The notes: generated from the sequence alone by a model not told the origin. A stretch of 64,000 nucleotides of DNA from Nemertoderma westbladi (GCA_032718475.1 JAUCBJ010002777.1:1-64000); one strand, 5' to 3'; counted from the stretch's first letter, positions 44,431-55,164 are shown. Numbers and translations: made by a program.

Positions 44431-47112
44431 ATGGTAGCAAGAACAACGAGACCCTTGGACGAAAACAGGTCGTGCGACACAGATATATGGAGGGGGCCGC
44501 TACCCCCGATGACATACCCAAGCCAGAGAAAGTCAAGAAATAGGACAGACGGAACGCATCAGCCAGGGGAAACTATACAGCACCCGTTGAATCCATTGGA
44601 AGCGCAGGCGATAGGGATGGCCACGTTGATCGATGCTTTGAAAACGAGGATCGAGTTACCACCCGTGGAACCATTCAAGTTCGATGGGAGTAGGCCGGAA
44701 GAATATCTACAGTTTCGGCGAATGTATAGTAACGAAATACTAACAATAAACTTGACACAGGCGGAGTGCCTAAAGTATCTACAAGTGTACACGGGAGGCC
44801 CAGCATACGACATTGTGAGGCAATATCAGGGAATAGAGGGCGGCTTCACGACAGCATGGCGGGCACTGGATAGGGAATACGGGCACCCGGCCAAGATCAT
44901 CAGGCAGACACTGAGAGGCATAACATCGGGTGGCCTACAGGATAAGCCCGTTAGCATCAAGACGTTTGCTAACAAAGTCGAAAAGGCGCTAATCGTGCTG
45001 AAGACGCTAGACGCGCCGTACGAGCTCAATGCGTCCAACAACATCACCACGATAGCGCAGGCACTACCAAACTGGCTGCGCAACAAGTGGAGAAAAATCG
45101 CCTTCTCCACTCGAGATAAGAAGGGTGCGGAACCGGGTTTAGAAGAAATGTCAAACTTCTTAAACTACGAGGCTGAACTAATAACTGACCCAGTCTATAG
45201 CGAAGACAGCCTGGGAAAGGGACCGAAGACAGACTACCATAGACCAAAACCAGAGCACAACACATCGAACGCATTACCGAGACTCAGGCAATCATTGCCA
45301 TATGCAGCAACGCAGGGGACTGCAAGTCCACAGGCAAACGAAGATAAGACAACATCATGGGACGGACAGGGGAACAATAACAACATGAATAAACATAACC
45401 CCAGTACGTCCAGTAGGCCAAATCCAGTCAACAAGAATAGTAGGGACTTTGGTACGAATATAACTGCGATACGCAATGCATTGTATAAAGAGGGCTACGA
45501 CCCAAAGAGCAAATGCCAGTTACACGCAAATGCGCTTCATAAAACCATGAACTGCAGGTACTGGCAGGCGCTACCGAGGCAAGACCAGATAGATTACGCG
45601 TCGAGCAATAAAATCTGCTCGCGATGTGTGAAGAGTGGACACAAGGCCAGGGAGTGCCAAGAGAAGCCGGTCAAGTTTGGCCAAAGGAGAGGCCAAACGA
45701 TGGCAACGAGCACGGTAGGGGCGAAGAAGAGAGGCACGGTGTTACTTGGAGTAGTACCGGTGCGAGTGATCGGGGAGGGCAATCGATCAGTAACAACACT
45801 AATGCTGATTGATAGTGGAGCTGCCTTCACATTAGTCGAGGAATGGGTAGCCGAAGAAATAGGATTGAGAACAAGGCCAAGCAGAATGGCGGTAACAACC
45901 ATCTCTAGCAAAGATGAGATCCTAGAGATGAGGACAGGACGGTGCGCAATTGCAGCAGTGGCACCAGGATGCGATTATGGGGCAACCATCGACCCCATCC
46001 AAGTAATAGAGTCAATTAACATCAATGCCAGGCGGCCAACCAACATCGAGGTCGAGCAATACAAATTCCTGGACGACATTGACTTCTCGATCCCAGACGT
46101 GGACATTAGGAAGGTATCCATCATAGTAGGAATGGACTGCCCGACGGCCCATGAAAGAATGCAAACGGTCTTCGGCGAAGACAAGCAGAGTGACCCGGTG
46201 GCCATATTAACACCATTCGGGTGGACACTGACAGGCCCAATTAAGAGTAATATACCATTCCATGTGTCCGAGAGTTCAGGATGCATGGTGCCAGGAACTG
46301 ACGAGATAGAGGAGAGGCCAGAGATGGGCAATAGTGGTAGACAGCTAGAAGTAGAAGCAACACCAAGAGAGTGGGCGGAGGAGAATGGTATGGATGCAGA
46401 AGATCTAGAGACGATGGGTTGGAATAAGGGTCCCAGCAAGTATCGGTATGGAGATGGGGAGGAGCGGACGGTGGAGTGTCGGGAGGACAAACCGGAGAAG
46501 TGTCCGGTGGAGTGTCCAGAGGAGCGCCCGGAAGAGACGCCGGTCCGGTTGAGAGGCATACCGACAAGGGGGAAGCCGAGTAAGAATACAAGATGGAAAG
46601 GGAGAAGATGTGAGACAATCAGACCAGGGGCAGAGAAGCCCATGAATAAACATATGGTGGACAAAGGAGGCGGGAGAGTAGGAGGCGTGCTGCGTACGCA
46701 CGCGGAACTGACAGAGTGCGAGGGGGCATTACATGGGCAGACATCGTGTATACCGAAGGACGAACAGGGGTCGTTGAAGCCTTTAATGCCAGCACACATA
46801 TTAAGGGGGAGGCCAGCAGAGGTGGCATCTAAGATTAAGGAGAAGAACAGGGGCGGCATTATACCGCCGGGTGACACGTTGAAGGGTGGCACTTTGCCGC
46901 CAAGGGACGACCACGAGATCAGAAACATAAATAACAGACAGCATTTGCCAAAACAGGAGAAAAGACCACCTATCGAATTGACAAGGAGAGCGGAGCGAAG
47001 AATTAGAGAACCTATAGGGGGGCAGTGGGAGAGTTGCCTGCTGGAGGAATCACCCCTTGGGTCGCTGAGTTGTCCAACAGGTTGGACTGGGATGGAAGAG
47101 TTAGATCCGTAA
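44431..47112 (+). CDS. ORF2 of the BEL-related element: Gag with zinc knuckles and aspartic protease
   Basis: 893 codons from ATG 44431, in the +1 frame relative to ORF1, 34 bases downstream. Residues about 70-250 match the BEL/Pao Gag domain (DUF1759-like: RIELPPVEPFKFDGSRPEEY, ALDREYGHPAKII). Residues 360-411 hold a knuckle pair (HANALHKTMNC; ICSRCVKSGHKARECQ). Residues 440-605 form the BEL-type aspartic protease (DUF1758-like) with LIDSGAAFTLVEEW (Asp461), IVGMDCP and LTPFGWTLTGPI. Where RT should begin, the protein changes to a charged, low-complexity tail of about 290 residues. Just before the stop a second frame reads LDWDGRVRSVKGAGRG, possibly what is left of the BEL Pol C-terminus. 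Confidence 0.9.
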   Translation: MVARTTRPLDENRSCDTDIWRGPLPPMTYPSQRKSRNRTDGTHQPGETIQHPLNPLEAQAIGMATLIDALKTRIELPPVEPFKFDGSRPEEYLQFRRMYSNEILTINLTQAECLKYLQVYTGGPAYDIVRQYQGIEGGFTTAWRALDREYGHPAKIIRQTLRGITSGGLQDKPVSIKTFANKVEKALIVLKTLDAPYELNASNNITTIAQALPNWLRNKWRKIAFSTRDKKGAEPGLEEMSNFLNYEAELITDPVYSEDSLGKGPKTDYHRPKPEHNTSNALPRLRQSLPYAATQGTASPQANEDKTTSWDGQGNNNNMNKHNPSTSSRPNPVNKNSRDFGTNITAIRNALYKEGYDPKSKCQLHANALHKTMNCRYWQALPRQDQIDYASSNKICSRCVKSGHKARECQEKPVKFGQRRGQTMATSTVGAKKRGTVLLGVVPVRVIGEGNRSVTTLMLIDSGAAFTLVEEWVAEEIGLRTRPSRMAVTTISSKDEILEMRTGRCAIAAVAPGCDYGATIDPIQVIESININARRPTNIEVEQYKFLDDIDFSIPDVDIRKVSIIVGMDCPTAHERMQTVFGEDKQSDPVAILTPFGWTLTGPIKSNIPFHVSESSGCMVPGTDEIEERPEMGNSGRQLEVEATPREWAEENGMDAEDLETMGWNKGPSKYRYGDGEERTVECREDKPEKCPVECPEERPEETPVRLRGIPTRGKPSKNTRWKGRRCETIRPGAEKPMNKHMVDKGGGRVGGVLRTHAELTECEGALHGQTSCIPKDEQGSLKPLMPAHILRGRPAEVASKIKEKNRGGIIPPGDTLKGGTLPPRDDHEIRNINNRQHLPKQEKRPPIELTRRAERRIREPIGGQWESCLLEESPLGSLSCPTGWTGMEELDP

Positions 47113-47270
47113 AAGGTGCGGGCAGAGGTGTTACCTGTCTATTAGAAGGGGCACCTTAACAGAGTTAGAGAGAAGTTTAGTCGTCCAAGTTTTGGACTGA
47201 GGGGGGTGGGATTGAGGGCGAGACGCCCTTCCCACAAACAAAATAATAAAAATAAAAAAATAGTACATGG
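47113..47270. other. Short post-ORF2 spacer
   Basis: Non-coding in the ORF2 frame. The alternative frame mentioned under ORF2 ends at 47159. Confidence 0.5.
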
Positions 47271-48068
47271 TAGGTACGCAGTTAGTAGGCAGAGAGTTAG
47301 TAAGAAGGTACGTAGTACCTAGTTAGTTAGTTAGTTAGTTAGGAGGTACGTAGTACCGCCAGTTAGAGAGTCAGTTAGAGGGTACGTAAGTACCGTTAGT
47401 TAGTTAAGTTAGTAGGTACGTAGTACCTAGTTAGAGAGTTAGTAGGTACGTAGTACCTAGTTAGAGAGTTAGTAGGTACGTAGTACCTAGTTAGAGAGTT
47501 AGTAGGTACGTAGTACCTAGTTAGAGAGTTAGTAGGTACGTAGTACCTAGTTAGAGAGTCAGTTAGAGGGTACGTAGTACCGATAGTTAGTTAGAAAAGT
47601 TAGAGGGTACGTAGTACCAATAGTTAGTTAGAAAGTTAGAGGGTACGTAGTACCGATAGTTAGAGAGTTAGAGGGTACGTAGTACCTAGTTAGAGAGTTA
47701 GTAGGTACGTAGTACCTAGTTAGAGAGTTAATAGGTACGTAGTACCTAGTTAGAGAGTTAGAGGGTATGTAGTACCGATAGTTAGAGAGTTAGAGGGTAC
47801 GTAGTACCAATAGTTAGAGTTAGAGTTAGAGGGTACGTAGTACCGTCAGTTAGAGTTAGAGTTAGAGGGTACGTAGTACCGCTAGTTAGAGTTAGAGTTA
47901 GAGGGTACGTAGTACCGCTAGTTAGAGTTAGAGCTAGAGGGTACGTAGTACCGCTAGTTAGAGTTAGAGTTAGAGGGTACGTAGTACCGCCAGTTAGAGT
48001 TAGAGTTAGAGGGTACGTAGTACCGCTAGTTAGAGTTAGAGTTAGTAGGTACGTAGTACCATTAGTTA
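47271..48068 (+). repeat. 30-36 bp palindrome-bearing array inside the BEL-related element
   Basis: About 25 units built from GTTAGAGAGTTAG plus a constant core GGTACGTAGTACC. The core is an inverted repeat (GGTAC / GTACC around GTA). The core is conserved while the GTTAGAG part varies in number, suggesting that the core is constrained or drives the expansion. Confidence 0.92.
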
Positions 48069-48569
48069 GAAGAGAGAGAGTAAGAGGTAAAAGGGGTAAA
48101 TAGGATATAGATATTAGTTAGCAGTAAGTAGAGTCAGTAGCGAGAGGGGGGCATATGAGTACAGCTGGATAAATCGTGTGGCCACACGACGCATACTGCT
48201 GTACTGCATGGGCCCACAGAGTAGGCCAGAATATAGATCAGAGAATAGAATAAACCCATAGGCAGTAGTAGGTAGTAGGACAGTAGAATCAAAGCAAACA
48301 AACAAATAAATAGAATAGGGCTAAAAATCGTAAAATAGTGGCAACACAAGGGAAGTCATTCTAGAACATAATAAAAGTAACGGACGGAAATTGTAAATTA
48401 GGCTGATTTACTAGCTCCGAAATTAATTAGGTTAAATTTAGCTTGAAAGGCGCAATTAAGTAGAAAGTAGGCCATTATCGAACTGTACGAAACATCTTAA
48501 ATACTTCACTCATCTGTATTGCGCCTTGGTAAGGCACCACCCTGCAGGTGAGCGAGTGTAGTGTTCGGA
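48069..48569. other. Non-coding leader before ORF3
   Basis: No open frame. It contains sequence that could hold a second promoter for ORF3, but I see no definite signal. Confidence 0.45.
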
Positions 48570-51104
48570 ATGGCGAGTAAGCTGATCAGGAAGAGAAAGG
48601 CGGAGTCAGGAGGAAAAGAAATATTGGTGGATTTCACCGAAAGACACCCGGAAGAGAAGACGAGAGGATACTAGAAGAGGTTGGAAAGGGGTCACGCGGC
48701 ACGAGCGCTGCAGGATCACTTCCGGGAGGCGCACGAACAGCGGCTGGTCGGGACCTACGGGACCCCGTCACTAGACAACGCGATCTTCCAACACTTCCAC
48801 TACGTGGTGAAAGGGGACGAGGCGAAGTTCGGGATTCCGAAGTATCCGAGGGAATCGCCGAGGAAGGACTGGAAAAGATTCATAGAGTCCGTCAACAGAG
48901 GAGGATATATGATCCTAGATGACGAGGGAACCGTGGAAGACGAAGCGGGTTCGAGACGAGGAACGGCAGGGTCGGCCAGGACCATACTCCTACATTTGGC
49001 CGCGCCAAATGGGGACATCTTCTTATTCGACCTAGGGACGTATGGGAAGAAGGACGGGCCGAAATTAGACCGATTGCCGAAAGCGGTACAAGTATTAGTA
49101 AGAGAGAAGTCGACGACGAAAGTGGGATCGGCGATTCGCGAGGATGCGGAGAGGATCATCGGTCCGGACGCCACCAACCTCCTGGATATGCAGAAAGTCT
49201 TTATGGCTATGACGGCACCGGATGGATTGGGGGTGGTCGAGAACACAGGCCAATGCGGGGCGGTGGCGATGGGCCAATTATTGGGGCTCGTATGCCACAA
49301 ACCAATGGATTGGGGGAAGTTTAGGGAAGAATACGGAGCAGAACTAGCGAACTCGCTGAAGTGGGGAGCGAGACCGGGAAAGCAGGAGGTATATCAGTTT
49401 CGCAGAGGTGCGATAAAGGTATATCAGAAGCGATATATCCTGCAGGAGGACTGGATGATGATAAGTTTGCTTAACTTATTCATGACCGTAGTTATCGAAA
49501 GGGAACCAGGGGCATTTCTGTTATCGGGATCACCCCTAAGCTACAGGAGAGCCTTTAAGACGGCCTTTGACGGTCTGGTAGACCACCCGGGGCTGAAGGG
49601 CGAGTCGGTGTACTACAACAGCCGACATCTGGTAGACGGGGAGACAGATACACCGTATCAGAGATGGGAGCAGCTAGAGGCGGACAGACGAGAAGCAAAG
49701 CGACTGGAAGAAGTCGCTAGACGGGAGAGGATAGAAGCAGAGGAGAGGGAAGAGGAGGCCAGGGCACAGAGTTACGGCTTCGAGGAACAGGCGGGCCTAG
49801 ACGAACTTCATTGGACTTCGTCAGGGAGTTCGGGGGAGTCTCTAGGGCGAGAATTGGGATGGACGGTGGGATCGCCGAAACAGTCGACGTCGGGGTTGCA
49901 AACGATGCCCATACCAGCGGGCGCCGAGGGCGACCAACCACCAAGGAAGTTAAGGGAGCTAGAGGGATGGAGAGCTACGGGCGAGAGCCAAGGCGGGAAG
50001 GGACATAGTGGATCCATCGGGATACCGGGATTGGAGACACTACCAGAAGAGGAGGACGACGACGACGAGTTCGGAGAGATGCCGCCCATCGAGAGGATAG
50101 GCCACTCGGACACGGACTGGGTTGGCGGAAGGGTGGTGACGGCCAGTGGGGCGAGGGCCTTCTGGAACAGATCCGGCAAGCGGACCTGGGTGCACGAGGA
50201 GCCGGCGATGGATTTCGCGGGGAGCACCATCAGGTTGGGCGAGCAACCGGGGACGGCACCACGGATAGTATTCGGGGAGACGATGCCCGAGAGGGGCGGA
50301 GAGATCGACGTAAACAGGGAGAGCAACGTAGAGAAGTTCGCCTACCAGCGACTCCATAGACCGCGGAGATCGCTTGGGACGAAAGACGAGGTGGGATGGG
50401 AGACATTGGTACTCGGCTGCGACTACTGTGGGAGACAGACCCATTGGGAAAGCGGCTGCCTATACCGGTTCCAAAAGGGAACCTTTTGTCTCTACTGCAG
50501 AGAACCAAGTCACAGGATGGGGGCGTGTCCACGGTTGCATAACCGATGTCCAAAGTGCCACTTTCGGGGACACTACGGGCGCGAGTGCGACTGGATGAGC
50601 GACGAGGAGAAGTTCACAAGATTCGAGGAGTGGGCCGACGTCGGGGCCATGACGCGCCAGCGCATGAAGGCCCAAGAGTTCAAGTGGGGTTTCTTCCTCA
50701 TAAACCAGGAGACCCACATGGAAATCATAAAGCGAAGGTTACCGTTTACCTATCAAGAGGTAGCAACGGCGGCGTCGTTCGCCGGAGTTATGAACACGCA
50801 ACGGTACCTGGACAGGTGGACACCAGAGAACCGGAGGGAGTTTAGGGATTTCTTGGCGGAACACGTACCAAAGGCAATGAAAATGATCCTATGGGACGCC
50901 ACACGAGGGAGACAACCAGGCCATTCTGAGGGGCCACCGGCGAAGCGGTATCGGGCATTAATAACACCAGCGCCCAAGGAGCCAACGACCGGGATCAGCA
51001 AGGAAGTGGCGGCGAAGGTCCGGAAGCAGAAAGCGGATGATGCCAGAGGAGCGGTGATAACCAAGAAACGGGCCAGGGAAGAGGACGTGAGGAGGAACAG
51101 ATAA
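48570..51104 (+). CDS. ORF3 of the BEL-related element: exonuclease-like domain and three CCHC knuckles
   Basis: ATG 48570 starts the frame, but TAG at 48672-48674 interrupts it after 34 codons; the rest is open for 810 codons (48675-51104). Numbering from 48681, residues about 74-250 resemble the DEDD (RNase D/WRN) 3'-5' exonuclease fold: ILDDEGT (D80-x-E82, Exo I), ILLHLAAPNGDIFLFDL (beta strands), TTKVGSAIREDAERI (D155, Exo II) and LKWGARPGKQEVYQFRR (Exo III region, Tyr238 kept, expected Asp replaced by Arg242). Then a coiled coil (330-370) and three C-x2-C-x4-H-x4-C knuckles starting at residues 580, 603 and 623. Reads as a nucleic-acid-binding protein; catalytic activity is doubtful. Confidence 0.75.
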
Positions 51105-51766
51105 GTTCCCAGAGACGAGGGAGTGAGACTGAGACTGGGACGTGGTGCGCCTGGAAGGCGCCGCATACAACGTACGAACCATTAAGTACAAATTTAATTA
51201 ATGCAAATAATCATATAAGTGCAATTTGTATGTACGTACGTAGTAATTAGCAGTAAAATACACGATCGGAGTAAGTACTATAGTCATACAACCTTTCTCA
51301 ACTAGCTAGTGGGACTGGGGGATAACTGACTATGGCACTATGGACGAGACGCCAGACAATTTCACACTTCTTGAGTGCGACGGCACGAGAGGGGGGGGAG
51401 ATTCGTCAGAAGGGAAGAGACAGTCGAAGTGAGGTTGAGGGACGGAATAATAGTGCGGAGTGCGGAGAGAGTGCCGATGCAATTCCAGTGTGGGGGGGAG
51501 AATAAGAGGCTGAGTAAGGGACGAGGAGGTCCGAATGTGAGAGAGTTAGGGTGAGAGTGAAGGTGAGATAGGGCGAAAATGTTGGGGAAACAAAAGTTGC
51601 GTGGGAGGTGAGCGCGATCGGCCCGACATGAGACGCCAGGCACACAGGGTAGCGTTATCATACCCATAGGGGGCGGCCTGGAAAGCCGGCTCCTAGAGAA
51701 AAGAATTCCACCCCACACCCGATACTAGATTGGGATCCAGCGGGATTGTAGCGCACTTTTAGGTTG
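51105..51766. other. 3' untranslated region of the BEL-related element
   Basis: No convincing coding sequence on either strand. Purine-rich in the middle (51380-51620). Confidence 0.55.
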
Positions 51767-51795
51767 ATGCTATCTTCTTACCGGGAAGATAGCAT
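51767..51795 (+). terminator. Perfect 11-bp hairpin next to the polypurine tract
   Basis: ATGCTATCTTC (51767-51777) pairs exactly with GAAGATAGCAT (51785-51795) around a 7-base loop. It is followed directly by GGGGGGGAG and the 3' LTR. It may mark RNA processing or protect the plus-strand primer; its function is unknown. Confidence 0.6.
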
Positions 51796-51804
51796 GGGGG
51801 GGAG
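51796..51804 (+). promoter_or_regulatory. Polypurine tract of the BEL-related element
   Basis: GGGGGGGAG ends exactly at the 3' LTR, where plus-strand DNA synthesis is primed in LTR elements. Confidence 0.8.
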
Positions 51805-52345
51805 TGTTAGCTTATTCAATCCCGCCAACACCCCATAAAGTTATAAGCCGATAAGCAATATTGGGAGCCACGAGATTGGGCAATTAACCAACTCGTGCCA
51901 TCCCAATAAGAGTGGGAAGGAAGCACACAATAGAGGGTCAGGGGCCAAACCCCTAACCCAGAGAGAACAGGTGGAGTGAACGGGAATACTCCACGGGGCG
52001 CCAACAAGGGTATCAACCAATCAGAGGGGGGCAAGGCATCGATTGAGTAGCAATAAGGCCACCGTGCAATATAACCAATAACCTATTAATCAGTGATTCA
52101 GTTATCTCAGTGCAGCAGTGCTAGCGTAGGTTGGTAGTCAATTAGTTTAGTTAGGGGATCACGGGACTTTAGTTACCGTATCCCGCCTTGTACACATTAT
52201 ATCTATATCTATATCCTATGCCCTATTATTATTATACACCGAACTTCAGAACTCAGTTACTTTATTTCACCCTTATACACGGCGGGGACGCGTGGACTAA
52301 ATTACCACACCGGATAAATCGGGATCCCTCCTGGATCCCGTCACA
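51805..52345 (+). repeat. 3' LTR of the BEL-related element
   Basis: Identical by eye to the 5' LTR; followed by the duplicated TCTAA target site. Confidence 0.95.
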
Positions 52346-54180
52346 TCTAACCGCATCTCATGCCACGATGCCCGTTGCCACTTCTCAGTTGTTCTGGAAG
52401 ACTGGCTAAGAAGTTCCCTAAGGAACTAGTGTTGCCAACTAGTGTTGCCCCTGTAGAGGAGGTGGAAAATTTCCACCACAATCTACAAGCAGCTACTGAT
52501 GGAGTGGATCAGCAGCATGCATTCTTACCATTCCTGGGAGACTTTAATGCAAGTCTGCATCAATCACCTATATCGCCCTGGGCCTATAGCAATAGTGTTA
52601 ACCGAAATTCCATCCATCTTCAGGATTTTATCTCTGGAAATGGATTGTTTTCGGCTGGAACCCAGTTCAAGAAGCAAACTGGAACGCTATGGACTCATAG
52701 TGGACCCAGTGGTCACAAGTCCCAGATAGACCATATTCTATACATAGATAGACCATAGTCTATACAAGACTGTAATGCATTTACACTTCGACCCTTCTCC
52801 AGTGATCACCGCGTTATTGTGGCCAAGGTAAGACTTAGTCTGCGTGCTAGCAGAACAACGAAATCTGCCTTGCCGCGGCATGACTGGTCCTCTCTGTTCC
52901 AACAGCCAAGTGTGAGATCCCGCTTCACATTACAGCTGAGCAACAGGTATGAGGCTCTTGCCTCTGAGGCGGCAGATTACTGTGAGGGCTATACTGCCTT
53001 CACAGAAGCAGTTAAGTTAGCAGCTGCAGAAACAGTTCCTGTATACCCTCGAAACAGGAAAAGGGCCCCCTGGACTGACAACAAAATTCAGAAGTGCCGA
53101 AATTACCTATAAAAGGCGCAGAAAGAGTCGCGCTCAAACAGACTGCAGCGGCCAAGAATGCAGTTAAGGCTGCATCTAGGTCCCTGAACGGGCAGTACTC
53201 TGTTAATCTACAGGAGCTAATAAACCAACAGGTTGATGCCATCAATGATGCTGACGACAGCAGGCAATCATCCCAGGCATGGAAATCGATCAACTTGCTT
53301 ACTGGTCGGAAAAGCCAACCAACCACCAAGGTTAAGGCTGAATCACCTGCCGATCGCCTCAATGGTTGGAAGGCCCACTTTGAAAAGCTCCTCAATAATG
53401 ACAGGGTATTGCCTGATAACTTTATAGAAGTAAAAGTGTCTGAGTCTGTACTCCCAGATTTTCCCATTGGCGATGCCTCCTTTGCAGAAGGGAAGACTGC
53501 TGCAAAGAGAATTAAGACTAATCGTGCCAGTGGAGTAGATGGTGTTCCCCCTGAGGTCTTTAAAATACCTGAGTGTTTAGAGCTCATCTATCCCATCATA
53601 GTAGACACTGGCACTTAGTTTGGCACTTAGAAGGATAATTGAAGAGATATCAAAAAAGAAAGACAGGCATCTGGCTGTTATCTTTGTTGACTTCTTCAAG
53701 GCCTTTGATTCAGTCTCTCGCTCACGTATGTTCAGCATACTTTCATTATATGGGATTCCTGATGAAATTATTGCAGCAATCAGATCAGTATACGATGGTT
53801 CGACAACATTTGTGTCTACTGTTGATGGTGACACACTTCGAACGAGCTTCACACTAGAACAAAATTGCCTCCGCTTTGCAGGACATTGCTTTCGCCGTGA
53901 GCACCAGCCAGTGCATAATCTTGTAGTTTGGCAGGCTCATGGAGTGAATAAGCATGGTGGACAGCCCATGACTTTCTTGAGACGCATCTTAAAGGACACT
54001 GGCGTTGAAGATGCGGATGATCTAGCAAATGTCATGGGTGATAGGGAGTTGTGGCGGCGCAATTTTGTCGATAAGCCGGCACAGCATTCTTAAAAATGCA
54101 GCAGCAATGCAGCATGCCGATCCATCATCATATTCTTCCAATATTTATGATTTAATCACAATTAAAAAATATATATAACT
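52346..54180 (+). pseudogene. LINE-A body: endonuclease and RT, internally deleted
   Basis: Continues LINE-A after the BEL-type insertion. 52360-52758: apurinic-type endonuclease pieces (FLPFLGDFNASLHQ; HKSQIDHILYID) with a stop inside a short duplicated 'atagaccata' motif. 52760-53112: PFSSDHRVIVAK, the C-terminal SDH motif. 53094-53618, in another frame: linker to RT (KRIKTNRASGVDGVPPEVFK). 53620-53850: RT block LAVIFVDFFKAFDSVSRSR. Then the FADD region is deleted and the frame joins the C-terminal tail LRFAGHCFRREHQ...KPAQHS. Several stops and frameshifts; dead. Confidence 0.85.
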
Positions 54181-55164
54181 TATCCAGCGTTAGTCATCAG
54201 AATTGCAACCCTGTTTAAACAGTTATTACTGCCTGACTTTTGAAGTGCGGTCAATTCCCCCTTCCCCCTTCGACATGTTTGATAAAGGTACAATACTACT
54301 AATATGCAACGTACCCAAATATCGCAACAAACAACAAACTATTATTATTAACTATTTGTTTTAGCAGCTAATTCGTCAATGAAATCATAAGTTTTGATTG
54401 ATTTGAAAACCAACTTGCCTAATTCTATATGATTAATCATTGTCAATGTATCAGTGCAATATATATAGGCCTAGACTTTATGCCTATGGTAACTAAATAC
54501 GGCCATCTGTTTCTACATTATACAGTAGCCAATTCTAAATGATATTTTTTATCTTTATCTCCCAGCAGTGCAGTGCTGGCCTGGCCTGGGTCCATTTCTC
54601 TTGAACTTCGAATTGATTTGATTTCACCTTTAGATTTCAAGTTTCAACTGAGTCCACCACACTGAATCTATACGAAACAAGAATCGTATTATTATCTTTA
54701 CCGGTTAAAAGATCGCAATACGAGCTATGAAACAATTAATACAGTACTACTACAGTATTATATTAACCATATAATATGGTGTATTGAAATATTCCCCCCA
54801 CCCACCCCCCTAAAAAAATAAAAAATGGACCCTCCCCCCACCCTCTCTCCGTAGCTTCTGCAGATATTTTTTCCAATAACCATTTATTACAGTCGCCAAT
54901 AAGCGACATTTACAATTAGACTGTTTATGTGGTGTCTGACTGTCGGTCGGTCTGTCTACCCATATAGTCCATAACACACTTTACTTTTACGTACATACAA
55001 TACATACAGTGTAATTTTGAAAAGGTATTATACGATTGCTACTATATGATATTTTTATTTCATTATTTAGCATTAAAACAATGTTTAATAAACCTATTTA
55101 AAGTATCCCCTTCTCCTTCCCCTTCTCCCCAGAAGTCTCTAAGTCATGATTTTAATATGATTTC
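54181..55164. other. AT-rich spacer, nothing coding
   Basis: C-rich short tracts at 54793-54842. No gene or repeat recognised. Confidence 0.5.

Larger units (their letters stand above)
40566..52345 (+). mobile_element. BEL/Pao-related LTR element without reverse transcriptase (11.78 kb)
   Basis: Complete insertion. LTRs of 541 bp (40566-41106 and 51805-52345) show no difference on reading, start TG and end CA, and are flanked by the 5-bp duplication TCTAA (40561-40565, 52346-52350). A polypurine tract GGGGGGGAG ends at 51804. The internal part carries ORF1 (41187-44396), ORF2 gag-protease (44431-47112), a 0.8-kb palindromic array and ORF3 (48570-51104). No RT, RNase H or integrase motif is found in any frame. 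It must therefore have been copied recently with enzymes supplied in trans, presumably by a full BEL element elsewhere. Confidence 0.92.

Noticed and set aside
41134-51718. Antisense open frames across the BEL-related ORFs (up to 317 codons)
   Set aside because: They are GC-rich shadows of ORF1, ORF2 and ORF3, without domain motifs.
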